Assembly (NCBI GenBank): GCA_024643365.1
Contig: JAHENC010000018.1
Coordinates: 1-64,000, forward strand
Source of the DNA: Crocinitomicaceae bacterium
GTDB taxonomy: Bacteria > Bacteroidota > Bacteroidia > Flavobacteriales_D > Crocinitomicaceae
Direction: 5' to 3'
Length of the DNA stretch: 64,000 nucleotides
Shown: positions 35,902 through 43,274 of the stretch, piece after piece
Position numbering within the stretch: the first letter of the stretch is position 1
Layout of the letters: every line of letters starts with the position of its first letter
Program-made: the position numbers and the translations under genes
The notes under the pieces: generated by a model
What the model saw: only the letters and a program-made list of their open reading frames with translations
The model's database searches: none
Told to the model about the DNA's origin: nothing

Positions 35902-36471
35902 TTATTTCCAATTCACTTCGATTCTTGTTCTTTGCAAATCTTGTTCGTTTTTTTTGTCCATCAAAAAGAAAATGAAGTACAACGGTTCCTTCATTTCAGA
36001 GATTAATATGGATTTTTTATCCCTGTTTAAGTTTTCTGACACAAAAATACGTTCGATGGTTTTCGTTCCAATAACACGTCCTTTCTCAACGATGGGATCC
36101 GGATCAAAGCGATGCCACGTATCTGCTTTTGGATTGTAAAACCAGTAAAAATAGCTTTCCTTCGAAACGATGATGTCTTTGTCTGCATTGTACTCTGGCT
36201 CAACGGCAATTTTCCATTGGATGAGGTCAGATTCGGGTAAGGATTGATATAATGGAATTTGAAACAAGGAATCACTGAAGGAACATTCGCCATAGACACC
36301 ATCGACTTTGAGTAATTCCACTTGAATTTGAAACGGTTTTTTCGCTAGTAAAATTTTTTCATTGAGGACAGGAATCTCTTTTCCATCTTGAAGAAAATGA
36401 ATGCGGTAATCTTGCGCAAACGAAAAACGCGACCCAAAAAACACACAGAGTAAAACGAGGAAAGCTTTCAT
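35902..36471 (-). CDS. Exported protein of unknown function
   Basis: A 189 aa protein with a signal peptide (MKAFLVLLCVFFGSRFSFAQ), so periplasmic or outer-surface. The rest contains YFYWFYNPKADTWHRFDP and predicted beta strands; no family was recognised. It follows the DUF2141 gene by 9 bases on the same strand, so the two are probably one unit. It ends 5 bases from the convergent sbtA stop. Confidence 0.68.
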   Translation of the reverse strand: MKAFLVLLCVFFGSRFSFAQDYRIHFLQDGKEIPVLNEKILLAKKPFQIQVELLKVDGVYGECSFSDSLFQIPLYQSLPESDLIQWKIAVEPEYNADKDIIVSKESYFYWFYNPKADTWHRFDPDPIVEKGRVIGTKTIERIFVSENLNRDKKSILISEMKEPLYFIFFLMDKKNEQDLQRTRIEVNWK

Positions 36472-36480
36472 GCCTCAAAA

Positions 36481-36912
36481 TTAATAGTCCGCACGAATAA
36501 CAATGGACTTATTCTCATTTAAATAGATAGAGCAATCTTCAAAAGAAGGAGCGCTTAACATGGGCCTTAAATTGTTAGAGAAGGCAAATCGTTCCGTTGG
36601 AATCCCAAAGAAATTCTTGTCACATTGGTCGTTATTGTTCTCATCGAGGTAGATACACACAGCGTATTTTCCTTTCGGCAGGTTGTGAAACGTCACCGTT
36701 TCCTCGGAGGCATCTACTTTCACCCGCAGCATGCGATACGTGCCTCCAATTTTCGTGAACTTTTCCGCATCCCGAAAGAGTCCAAACTCTACCATCCCTT
36801 TTTTTACCGCAATTCCAGAAACTTTCACGGTGAGGTTGTAGGTGGACGCTTGGGCGAGAAATTGGAAAGAAATCAACAAACTCAGGCAAGTTAAGAGCAA
36901 TGTTTTCATCAT
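36481..36912 (-). CDS. DUF2141 domain protein, exported
   Basis: A 143 aa secreted protein with a signal peptide (MKTLLLTCLSLLISFQFLAQ) and a DUF2141 beta-sandwich: LTVKVSGIAVKKGMVEFGLF, YAVCIYLDENNNDQCDKNFF and the FGIPTERFAFSNN end are the family signature. The function of DUF2141 is not known. Two adjacent ATG codons (36912 and 36909) are possible starts. It is the first gene of a two-gene unit with 35902-36471. An orphan terminator lies upstream on this strand. Confidence 0.87.
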   Translation of the reverse strand: MMKTLLLTCLSLLISFQFLAQASTYNLTVKVSGIAVKKGMVEFGLFRDAEKFTKIGGTYRMLRVKVDASEETVTFHNLPKGKYAVCIYLDENNNDQCDKNFFGIPTERFAFSNNLRPMLSAPSFEDCSIYLNENKSIVIRADY

Positions 36913-36971
36913 TGGAGAATTTTCAACGAGAGTGAAAGTACGAAGATTTGTTTGGATAGAAAAAAAGGCAT

Positions 36972-37004
36972 AAAAAAAGCCCAGACAAATCGTCTGGGCT
37001 TTTT
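36972..37004 (-). terminator. Orphan minus-strand terminator, probably of a lost tRNA gene
   Basis: The hairpin AAAAGCCCAGAC-AAATC-GTCTGGGCTTTT lies between two genes that both read away from it, so no current gene needs it. Its position relative to the tRNA-like fragment at 37005 is the same as that of the tRNA-Met terminators at 38.6-38.8 kb. Confidence 0.85.
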
Positions 37005-37035
37005 AACGAGATCGAGAGATCGAGGGTCGAATTCG
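37005..37035 (-). pseudogene. Possible tRNA-Met 3' remnant
   Basis: The plus-strand start AACGAGATCGAGAG matches AGCGAGACCGAGAG of the intact tRNA-Met 3' end at 12 of 14 bases, and GTCGAATTCG later matches the T-arm at 8 of 10 after a 7-base insertion. It is directly downstream of a tRNA-type terminator. The match is short, so confidence is limited. Confidence 0.4.
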
Positions 37036-37081
37036 TAAATGATTTATATACTTAAATTTGATTTTATTTTATTTAATAATT

Positions 37082-38428
37082 ATGAGGATCAAAATACTTT
37101 CTTCTAATCAAATGCAGAAAAACAGAATTTCAGGTGTTGGAGAGAAATTACCCTTCCAATTTCCCGGGTTTAAATTTGTAAAAATGATTGAAGACTTCTC
37201 ACCTGAAATAATTTTACTTCAAGAATGTATTGCGGTCGACTCAGTTGTTAAGATAGGGAAAGAATATATTTCTATATATGATTTTAACCATAATGAGAGG
37301 ATTGAGATACTTCAGAAACATGAACTTAAAAGATTACACGTTGATGATGCATTTCAAAAGTCAGATTATTTTAATAGTAATTATTTTAAATTTTTTAGTA
37401 GAGCGATATCTGATCCCAAAATTGGCAAGAAATGTGATTATGGAAATGTCATTCTAGTAAATCGAAAAATTGTAAATAAAATAAGTCCAATTGCATGTTT
37501 AGAAGCAAATTGTCTTAATAATATTTCTGGGTCTATTTTTGGAATTGAATTAGAATTATTAAGTGGAAAAATTCTCAGAATAATAAATATTTATTCAAAT
37601 CCGAAGAATATTGAAAATTCTCAACTTGAAAAGTTTAAAACTGAGTATTTCCAATTTATTAAAGAGCAAAAGATTGATTGCAAAATCGAAAAATCTTTAT
37701 TGGAATTAATGAGTAATTCGAAAGCAATGAAGATGCATGAAATCTTCATAGATTTCTTTCTACCGATTTCCGATTTTTTTGATTTAAATGATAACCTGAT
37801 AATAGGAGGTGATTTTAATTCTTCTTCATTTGGTTTTTGCGTGAATAATGACAAAAGTTGGATTAATTACTTTTTTAAACTCTATGAAAAAAATATTTTT
37901 GATTCTCTCAGAGAACATAATTTATTACCTCAGCCAACCTATGTTAGCACCTATGGTTCTGTTGTGCATCAAAATGATTATTTGCTATTATCGAAAAATC
38001 TCTGTGACAGAATTTTGCATTGTGAAACGGTAGAAAAAAAAGATGTTTTCATGCAGTATGAATCAGGTAAATGGGTAAAAGATTCTAGTGATCATCTCCC
38101 GATAAAGTTAGAATTGAATTTAGAAAAAAACGTTTCACATCCCTTTACAAGTAGTTTTAAAGCATATCTTTTAATAGAGCTTCATGTGTATTTATATCAT
38201 TATGAAAATTATTTTCTTACTGAAAAAACAAGATCTAAATTATTGATGTCAAAAAAGAAACATTTAGCAAGAATAAATGTTTCCAATGATCACTCCCTTA
38301 ATACTTTTACCAAATCAAATATTTATAATAAAGAAAGAATATTGATTGAATTATTGAATTTGTTTAACAAAGGTGAAATTTCTAGATTAAATTTCAAAAA
38401 ACTAAAAACAATCTTGGATTTGTATTAG
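37082..38428 (+). CDS. Endonuclease/exonuclease/phosphatase-fold protein, AT-rich
   Basis: A 448 aa protein with the EEP catalytic frame: the metal-binding Glu in LLQEC near residue 46, IIGGDFNSS near residue 241 and SDHLPI near residue 338. The C-terminal 110 residues (after LELNLE) lack the fold and look helical and basic. Members cut nucleic acids or phosphoester lipids; the substrate is unknown. Its base composition is far more AT-rich than that of all neighbours, with many AAA/ATT/TTT codons. It lies between tRNA-Met fragments, suggesting horizontal acquisition. ATG 37082 is preferred to a TTG eight codons upstream because MRIKILSSN begins the first strand. Confidence 0.8.
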   Translation: MRIKILSSNQMQKNRISGVGEKLPFQFPGFKFVKMIEDFSPEIILLQECIAVDSVVKIGKEYISIYDFNHNERIEILQKHELKRLHVDDAFQKSDYFNSNYFKFFSRAISDPKIGKKCDYGNVILVNRKIVNKISPIACLEANCLNNISGSIFGIELELLSGKILRIINIYSNPKNIENSQLEKFKTEYFQFIKEQKIDCKIEKSLLELMSNSKAMKMHEIFIDFFLPISDFFDLNDNLIIGGDFNSSSFGFCVNNDKSWINYFFKLYEKNIFDSLREHNLLPQPTYVSTYGSVVHQNDYLLLSKNLCDRILHCETVEKKDVFMQYESGKWVKDSSDHLPIKLELNLEKNVSHPFTSSFKAYLLIELHVYLYHYENYFLTEKTRSKLLMSKKKHLARINVSNDHSLNTFTKSNIYNKERILIELLNLFNKGEISRLNFKKLKTILDLY

Positions 38429-38540
38429 CAAAGCTTATCACTATTTATTTAATTCTTTCAAAAATGACAATTTTGGAGAAATTACAGCATAAGCGATTTT
38501 CGTTAAAAATAAGTCGCTAAAATGAGGGGTTGTTTAGAGT
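38429..38540. other. AT-rich non-coding spacer after the EEP gene
   Basis: There is no open frame. A weak inverted repeat AGCGA/TCGCT (about 38491-38517) could act as a terminator for the EEP gene. Composition is AT-rich like the gene before it. The tRNA-Met-derived array starts at 38541. Confidence 0.4.
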
Positions 38541-38619
38541 AGCAAGACTAAGAGTTTTATGTTGAACTATGGGTTATGAATCTTACGCTAAAATGCCGAT
38601 ACATCGGCAAGCTATCACG
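38541..38619 (-). pseudogene. Degenerate tRNA-Met copy with palindrome in D-loop
   Basis: From AGCAAGACTAAGAG to AGCTATCACG the plus strand follows the complement of the intact tRNA-Met with many changes (GTTGAACTATGGGTTATGAATCT in place of the T-arm and anticodon region). Where the D-loop should be, TGCCGATACATCGGCA is inserted. It cannot fold as a tRNA. Confidence 0.75.
38594..38609. repeat. 16-bp palindrome TGCCGATACATCGGCA, copy 1
   Basis: Seven-base inverted repeat with a two-base centre, sited in the D-loop position of a degenerate tRNA-Met copy. Identical to 38773-38788. Confidence 0.88.
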
Positions 38620-38630
38620 AAAATAAAGAC

Positions 38631-38664
38631 AAAAAAAAGCCCCAACATTTCTGTTGGGGCTTTT
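38631..38664 (-). terminator. Terminator of broken tRNA-Met copy B
   Basis: The stem AAAAGCCCCAAC/GTTGGGGCTTTT with an A/T-flanked loop reads out of the minus-strand tRNA copy. Confidence 0.88.
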
Positions 38665-38665
38665 G

Positions 38666-38750
38666 TAGCGAGACCGAGAGTTGAACTCGGGACCTTAGGG
38701 TTATGAATCCTACGCTCTAACCTCCGCCGCGGCGGATGAGCTATCACGCC
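38666..38750 (-). pseudogene. tRNA-Met copy with GC palindrome inserted in the D-loop
   Basis: Same as the intact tRNA-Met from the T-arm through the anticodon CAT, but three D-loop bases are replaced by TCCGCCGCGGCGGA (38723-38736), and an acceptor-stem base change makes a mismatch (CACGCC in place of CTCGCC). Length is 85 rather than 74. It is probably not functional as a tRNA unless the extra hairpin is tolerated. Confidence 0.82.
38723..38736. repeat. 14-bp palindrome TCCGCCGCGGCGGA, second copy
   Basis: Identical to 9895-9908. Here it sits in a tRNA D-loop; there it sits in a GA-rich tandem repeat. Confidence 0.9.
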
Positions 38751-38762
38751 ATCAAATTTTTT

Positions 38763-38798
38763 TACGCTCTAATGCCGATACATCGGCAAGCTATCACG
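38763..38798 (-). pseudogene. tRNA-Met 5'-half fragment with palindrome
   Basis: TACGCTCTAA, then TGCCGATACATCGGCA, then AGCTATCACG: this keeps only the D-arm side of tRNA-Met with the palindrome in the D-loop. The anticodon and T-arm are missing. Confidence 0.72.
38773..38788. repeat. 16-bp palindrome TGCCGATACATCGGCA, copy 2
   Basis: Identical to 38594-38609, in the tRNA fragment at 38763-38798. Confidence 0.88.
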
Positions 38799-38809
38799 AA
38801 AATAAAGAC

Positions 38810-38843
38810 AAAAAAAAGCCCCAACATTTCTGTCGGGGCTTTT
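38810..38843 (-). terminator. Terminator of tRNA-Met
   Basis: The hairpin GCCCCAAC/GTCGGGGC with A and T tracts directly follows the intact tRNA on the minus strand. One stem base differs from the copy at 38631-38664. Confidence 0.88.
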
Positions 38844-38844
38844 G

Positions 38845-38918
38845 TAGCGAGACCGAGAGTTGAACTCGGGACCTTAGGGTTATGAATCCTACGCTCTAAC
38901 CAACTGAGCTATCTCGCC
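38845..38918 (-). tRNA. tRNA-Met (anticodon CAT)
   Basis: A 74-base cloverleaf on the minus strand: acceptor GGCGAGA/TCTCGCT, D-arm GCTC/GAGC, anticodon loop TTCATAA, T-arm CCGAG-TTCAACT-CTCGG. The pair next to the loop (A31-C39) is a mismatch. The 3' CCA is not encoded. The GGC start and TAGCTCAG D-arm fit elongator Met; a tRNA-Ile2 with modified CAT is less likely. It has its own terminator and is followed by damaged copies. Confidence 0.93.
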
Positions 38919-38977
38919 GGAGGGTGCAAATATAAAGAGAAATTTAAAATCTGCGCAAATTCAAGTCGAATTTATTT

Positions 38978-40687
38978 CTAGTTCAGTTTTTTTAATTCGT
39001 CTTGAATGAATGCGGCTAAGGATTTCAGACGCTCAGAGGAGAAGTCAAAAGGAACGTTAGCGGTTTCATAAATTTCTGGAATGGACTTCGTGTATCCAAG
39101 TTTTAAGGCTTCTTGATAGGCCGTTAATCCGGATTCGAAATCTGTTAAACTGTTCATCCACACGCCCAAAGCACCCAATTGCGCAATGCCATACTCGATG
39201 TAGTAAAAAGGAACTTCGAATAAATGCAATTGTCGCTGCCAGGATGTGGCGATTTGATCCTCGTATCCTGTCCAATCGGTTAATCCTGTTCCAAAGTCTT
39301 TAGATAGGCTGGACCAATGTGCATGACGTTCCGCTACGGTGTGTGTTGGATGTTCATATACCCAATGTTGGAAAGCGTCGATTTGCGCAATCCAAGGCAG
39401 GACTTTCAATACTCCTTCTAATTGTTCGCGTTTCGCTCGGTTCAACTCGTCTGCGTTTGCATAGAAATGTCCCCATTCTTTCATGGAAAGTAACTCCATG
39501 GACATCGATGCCAACTCTGCTACTTCAGATGGTAAGTTCTTGAATCCAGTAAGGGACAAGTCTCGACTTAAAAACGAATGAACGGCATGTCCAGCTTCGT
39601 GTACCATTGTCACTAAATCTCGCTGTGCTCCAACGGCATTCATGAAAATAAAAGGAACACCAATTTCGTAAAGCGGATAGTTGTATCCTCCTGGTGCTTT
39701 TCCGGCTTTCGAGTCAAGATCCAAGTGACCCATTTCTTCCATGGTTTTTAAACAGTCCGCGAAATAAGGATTCAAGTTGCCTAACATCTGTACGCAACCA
39801 TCTAACATCTCCTTGCCCGTTTCAAAAGGTTTTAATGGCGCTTTTCCTTCTGGATCAACTTCGGTATTCCAAGGTTTGAATTTAGCGTCGCCGGTAAGGG
39901 CTAATTTTTTCGCATGAATGTCTTTCACTAACGGAACAATGTGTGTTTTGATTGCGTGGTGAAATGCAAAACAATCTTCTTTGGAGTAATCAAAGCGTCC
40001 AAGTGCTTGAAATTTGTAATCTCTGAAATTGTCAAATCCAGCATTCAAGGCTAAAGCATGTCGTTTCGTAACCAACTGCGTATACAAGTCATCCAATGAG
40101 TCTGTATCGACCCGACGTCGCTCCACCATTTTATCGAACGCCGTTTGACGAACCACTTCATCTTGCTCTTTTAACAATTGACTCGCTTTTTGCATCGTCA
40201 TCGTTTCGCCAAGGTAGTCAATAGATTGCGCCGCACTAATTGCTCCGTACTTTTGAGCTAATTCGTTCAGTTCTGCCTCAATGGAAACGTTTTTCTCCTG
40301 AAACAAATTCACCTGCGTTTCAATGCTTCTAAAGTAAATTTGATGCGCGGAATCCGAGTAGTCGTGACGATAAGGGGAGTCCATGAATTTTCTATTCAAG
40401 GCATCATCCAATGGGGCTAACTCCGGTTGAATTTTCGTCACAAAAAACGTGTAGGAAGATGCTAGTTCTTCGTTGTTCGTTTCAATGGACATGCGAATAT
40501 AGCGCCAAGCGAGGTCTTCCTCAAGCACGGCATCTAATTCGCTACGGTCATTCAACCAACGTTCAAATTTCTCCTTACTGTCGATGTCTCGTGCGAGTAA
40601 ATCGTCAAAATAGGATTTTAAATCTTCCCAAGATTGGATACTTAGGTCTTCGTTTAAGAATTGACGTTTGTTTTTTTCGATGATCAT
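38978..40687 (-). CDS. pepF: Oligoendopeptidase F, M3 family
   Basis: A 569 aa cytoplasmic zinc peptidase that cuts short peptides. The active-site helix HEAGHAVHSFLSRD is near residue 365, with the third ligand Glu in the SEVAELASMSMELLSM segment about 25 residues later. Length and the N-terminal helical lid domain match PepF/M3B enzymes. It is a single gene with no signal peptide. A hairpin lies upstream between it and the DUF5606 gene. Downstream (lower coordinates) is the tRNA-Met array. Confidence 0.95.
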   Translation of the reverse strand: MIIEKNKRQFLNEDLSIQSWEDLKSYFDDLLARDIDSKEKFERWLNDRSELDAVLEEDLAWRYIRMSIETNNEELASSYTFFVTKIQPELAPLDDALNRKFMDSPYRHDYSDSAHQIYFRSIETQVNLFQEKNVSIEAELNELAQKYGAISAAQSIDYLGETMTMQKASQLLKEQDEVVRQTAFDKMVERRRVDTDSLDDLYTQLVTKRHALALNAGFDNFRDYKFQALGRFDYSKEDCFAFHHAIKTHIVPLVKDIHAKKLALTGDAKFKPWNTEVDPEGKAPLKPFETGKEMLDGCVQMLGNLNPYFADCLKTMEEMGHLDLDSKAGKAPGGYNYPLYEIGVPFIFMNAVGAQRDLVTMVHEAGHAVHSFLSRDLSLTGFKNLPSEVAELASMSMELLSMKEWGHFYANADELNRAKREQLEGVLKVLPWIAQIDAFQHWVYEHPTHTVAERHAHWSSLSKDFGTGLTDWTGYEDQIATSWQRQLHLFEVPFYYIEYGIAQLGALGVWMNSLTDFESGLTAYQEALKLGYTKSIPEIYETANVPFDFSSERLKSLAAFIQDELKKLN

Positions 40688-40709
40688 GTGAACGTAATGT
40701 TAGGACAAA

Positions 40710-40744
40710 AAAATTCACCTGACGATTGGACAGGTGAACTTTTT
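40710..40744 (-). terminator. Terminator of the DUF5606 gene
   Basis: TTCACCTG/CAGGTGAA stem flanked by A and T tracts, 15 bases beyond the minus-strand stop at 40760 and just before the pepF start. Confidence 0.85.
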
Positions 40745-40759
40745 AAAATGGTTTATAAC

Positions 40760-41305
40760 TTATTTTCCTCGGGAACTACCAGTTTTCACCGGAGCTGCCT
40801 TTTTGATGTTTGCTGGTTTTGCTGCTTTTGCTGGTCCTGCTGCTGCTGTCGCTTTTTTCTTTGCAGGTTCCGCTTTTACTTTCGCCTCTTTCGCTGGTGC
40901 TTCAGTACCTTCTGCACCTTCCGCAGTTGCTTCAAATAATCCAGCTTGCTTGATTAAATGATACCATTGGAAAATTTTACGCACATCGGATGGATATACG
41001 CGTTCTTTGTCCCAATTTGGTAAGAATGTTGCCAATGCAGACTCTAATGTTTTCATGTCCTCCTTGTGAGATGGACAATTATCGGTAAACGATTCATTCA
41101 TTTTTGACAATACTTCGGTCAATTTCACATCTTCTTCATACGTGAAAATACTAATGTCCTCTAAAGTGGAGATTTTCTCTGTAGCGTATGCTGGAAAACG
41201 TTTTTTGTCAATCATGGATTCAACAATCACGCTGTTTTTTCCTTGTGCAATAACTTTAAATAGTCCTGGTCTACCAGAGATGGAAATGATACCTGTCAGA
41301 TTCAT
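40760..41305 (-). CDS. DUF5606 domain protein with Ala/Lys-rich tail
   Basis: A 181 aa protein. The first 120 residues (MNLTGIISISGRPGLFKVIA, VESMIDKKRFPAYATEKIST, YPSDVRKIFQWYHLIKQAGL) match the Bacteroidota family DUF5606, of unknown function. Residues about 125-181 are a low-complexity Ala/Lys/Pro tail, basic and histone-H1-like, which could bind nucleic acid. That last point is inference from composition. It is a single gene with a -7 octamer 20 bases upstream and a terminator after it. Confidence 0.85.
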   Translation of the reverse strand: MNLTGIISISGRPGLFKVIAQGKNSVIVESMIDKKRFPAYATEKISTLEDISIFTYEEDVKLTEVLSKMNESFTDNCPSHKEDMKTLESALATFLPNWDKERVYPSDVRKIFQWYHLIKQAGLFEATAEGAEGTEAPAKEAKVKAEPAKKKATAAAGPAKAAKPANIKKAAPVKTGSSRGK

Positions 41306-41325
41306 GTGTTCGTTTTAATTTGGGT

Positions 41326-41333
41326 CAAAAATA
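41326..41333 (-). promoter_or_regulatory. -7 promoter element of the DUF5606 gene
   Basis: TATTTTTG on the minus strand matches TAnnTTTG, 20 bases before the ATG at 41305. Confidence 0.6.
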
Positions 41334-41411
41334 GGAAATTTAGTCTATGTAAACGTTGCTTTTTTATTTCATGTTGTGTAATGAACGAAATAAGTTGATA
41401 ATAAGTGAGGG

Positions 41412-43067
41412 TCAATCGTAAATTACAACCTTCTGACGGGCGAGGATTTCAGTTCCTTGTTCGAGAACGAGGGTGTATTCGCCTGCGGCGATATTGGGTA
41501 CGGAAAGGGGGTTGGTATCGAGATCGTATTCAGCAGATTCATAGGCTAATTGTCCATTGGATTGGTAAAGCTTAATGCGTCTCCATTGTTTTGATGGATT
41601 CGGGAAATAAACTTGACATGTCGCTGAAAATGGATTTGGATAGGTAATGAGTCCTGCTTGATAACAGGTAGGTGGATTCAACTTGTTCGGAAAGTTCAGT
41701 TTCCATAATACTCCATTATTTTCGATGACATAAATGGCGTTCCCTACTTGTTCAGCATCTACAGGAAGGTAAAACCCGGAGACAATGTTCGCACTGTGAA
41801 TCGTATAGTCGGTTAACAAGGAATCGTATTGAAGATCCATCATAACCAATTCACGTGAGGTATCAACAAATGGACAAGGAGTTCCCCATGGAGAAAGAGG
41901 TGTATAGCCAGTACTGTCGCCCCCAGGCATGAAACTCATGACAAAGGATTTTCCTTGATAAATGGAACCGAGTAGTTCATCTCGGTCAATCACGAGTCCG
42001 AGCGGTGAACGATGTGGCGTAAATGTTCGAATGCTTGTTCCTTCTTCACTCGCACGTTTAATTTGACCTGTATTTTCTTCCTTGTAAAAATCCGCGGCAT
42101 TTCCATAGTTTCTGATTGGTTCGGTAAATTGAATTCCAGCTGGAACAGGAGGGAAGTTCGGGTCCGCGTTAAAATGACCAGCTAAATATGCGCTGTTGTT
42201 CGGATTGATTAATGGATCTTGACTTGCGTCATAACTTGGATTCGTCATCGGATTGGCGTTTCCACCGATTCTCCACGGAAAACCATAATGCTGACCTTCT
42301 TGAATCCAATTTAATTCTTCTGGATCATCGCGCTCTCCGGCATTGTCCACTGCAAACAAATGATCTTGTGCATTCCACGCCATATCGTAGGCATTGCGTG
42401 TCCCTTCTGCGAAGACAAATCCACTATTTGTCAAAAATGTGGAGTCATTCGGCCAATAAAGATTTTCTGCATTTATTGGAATTCGGTAAATCTTGCTAGT
42501 CAAGGCTTGCTCCCGCATTCCAGGATAATTCCCATTAGCACTTTCTACTTCACCAAAGGATGTGCGTGATCCACCCGAAAAAAAGAGGAATTGTTTATTT
42601 GGATCAACATTGATTCCAGTAAATCCATGGTCTCCCGAGGAGCTACTTGTCGGATACGCTTCAGTCACAACCATGGTTGTCCAAACTCTTGTTCCATTCG
42701 CTTGCAACCTTCCTTTCATTATCATACCTATTCCGGTGGTACTATACCAAATGTTTCCAGCGAGGTAAATGGTACTGTCCATAAAGCAAAGTCCTTGCAA
42801 TCGTGACAAGCCATGGTCATTCGCAGTATATCGCAAAGAGTCACTTTGACTCGCCTCAAAAACCTCGTAGATATTTCCGTTGGAACTGGAGTAAAAAAGG
42901 TGCTTCGTAATGGGGTCAAGCGCTAATTTGGAAGCGCCAGGTTTGACTTTCACGATGGAATCTACAGAAATGTCTGGTCTTAACGAGTTGACACGTTGTC
43001 CAAAAACAGCGGGAATGCATATTTGAAACAAAAGGCAGATACTTAAAAATCGAAGGATGTAAAACAT
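41412..43067 (-). CDS. Secreted PQQ-type sugar dehydrogenase-like beta-propeller with T9SS sorting domain
   Basis: A 551 aa exported protein. Signal peptide MFYILRFLSICLLFQICIPA, then a six-bladed propeller of the glucose/sorbosone dehydrogenase kind (GTRNAYDMAWNAQDHLFAVD, DDPEELNWIQEGQHYGFPW), where the DPEE/YGFP segment matches the substrate and cofactor region of such enzymes. The last 80 residues form a type A sorting domain (ITYPNPFSATCQVYF, GEYTLVLEQG). Whether it binds PQQ or oxidises a sugar is inferred. ATG 43067 begins the signal peptide; an in-frame start 19 codons upstream is less likely. It stands alone. Confidence 0.87.
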   Translation of the reverse strand: MFYILRFLSICLLFQICIPAVFGQRVNSLRPDISVDSIVKVKPGASKLALDPITKHLFYSSSNGNIYEVFEASQSDSLRYTANDHGLSRLQGLCFMDSTIYLAGNIWYSTTGIGMIMKGRLQANGTRVWTTMVVTEAYPTSSSSGDHGFTGINVDPNKQFLFFSGGSRTSFGEVESANGNYPGMREQALTSKIYRIPINAENLYWPNDSTFLTNSGFVFAEGTRNAYDMAWNAQDHLFAVDNAGERDDPEELNWIQEGQHYGFPWRIGGNANPMTNPSYDASQDPLINPNNSAYLAGHFNADPNFPPVPAGIQFTEPIRNYGNAADFYKEENTGQIKRASEEGTSIRTFTPHRSPLGLVIDRDELLGSIYQGKSFVMSFMPGGDSTGYTPLSPWGTPCPFVDTSRELVMMDLQYDSLLTDYTIHSANIVSGFYLPVDAEQVGNAIYVIENNGVLWKLNFPNKLNPPTCYQAGLITYPNPFSATCQVYFPNPSKQWRRIKLYQSNGQLAYESAEYDLDTNPLSVPNIAAGEYTLVLEQGTEILARQKVVIYD

Positions 43068-43244
43068 GAAGACAAGATACGATGAATATCCACACAAAGC
43101 AAGTCCAATTTTGTTTACATACATTTTCGTTCATTGATATTCATTTGGCACATTTAGAACATGTAAATGGCTCCATTTTAAGATGTTTAATGGTTTTTTA
43201 ACATTAAGAATCAACTTATTAACAACTAATCCTTTTATTATGTG

Positions 43245-43252
43245 TATCTTTG
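43245..43252 (+). promoter_or_regulatory. -7 promoter element of the large DEAD-box helicase gene
   Basis: TATCTTTG matches TAnnTTTG, 22 bases before the ATG at 43275, in the 207-bp divergent gap. Nothing else was recognised there. Confidence 0.6.
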
Positions 43253-43274
43253 CACCCAAATTTAAAATAACAAG

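Larger units (their letters stand above)
38594..38722. repeat. 129-bp direct repeat, copy 1
   Basis: Runs from the 16-bp palindrome through the terminator to the D-loop of tRNA-Met copy B, identical to 38773-38901 except for one base in the terminator loop side (T versus C). The offset is 179 bases, so this is a tandem duplication of a tRNA-terminator unit. Confidence 0.92.
38773..38901. repeat. 129-bp direct repeat, copy 2
   Basis: Partner of 38594-38722 with one mismatch. This copy continues into the intact tRNA-Met. Confidence 0.92.

Noticed and set aside
38491-38517. Another palindrome element in the spacer after the EEP gene
   Set aside because: The inverted repeat is only five base pairs with a long loop and does not match the two palindromes in the tRNA array.
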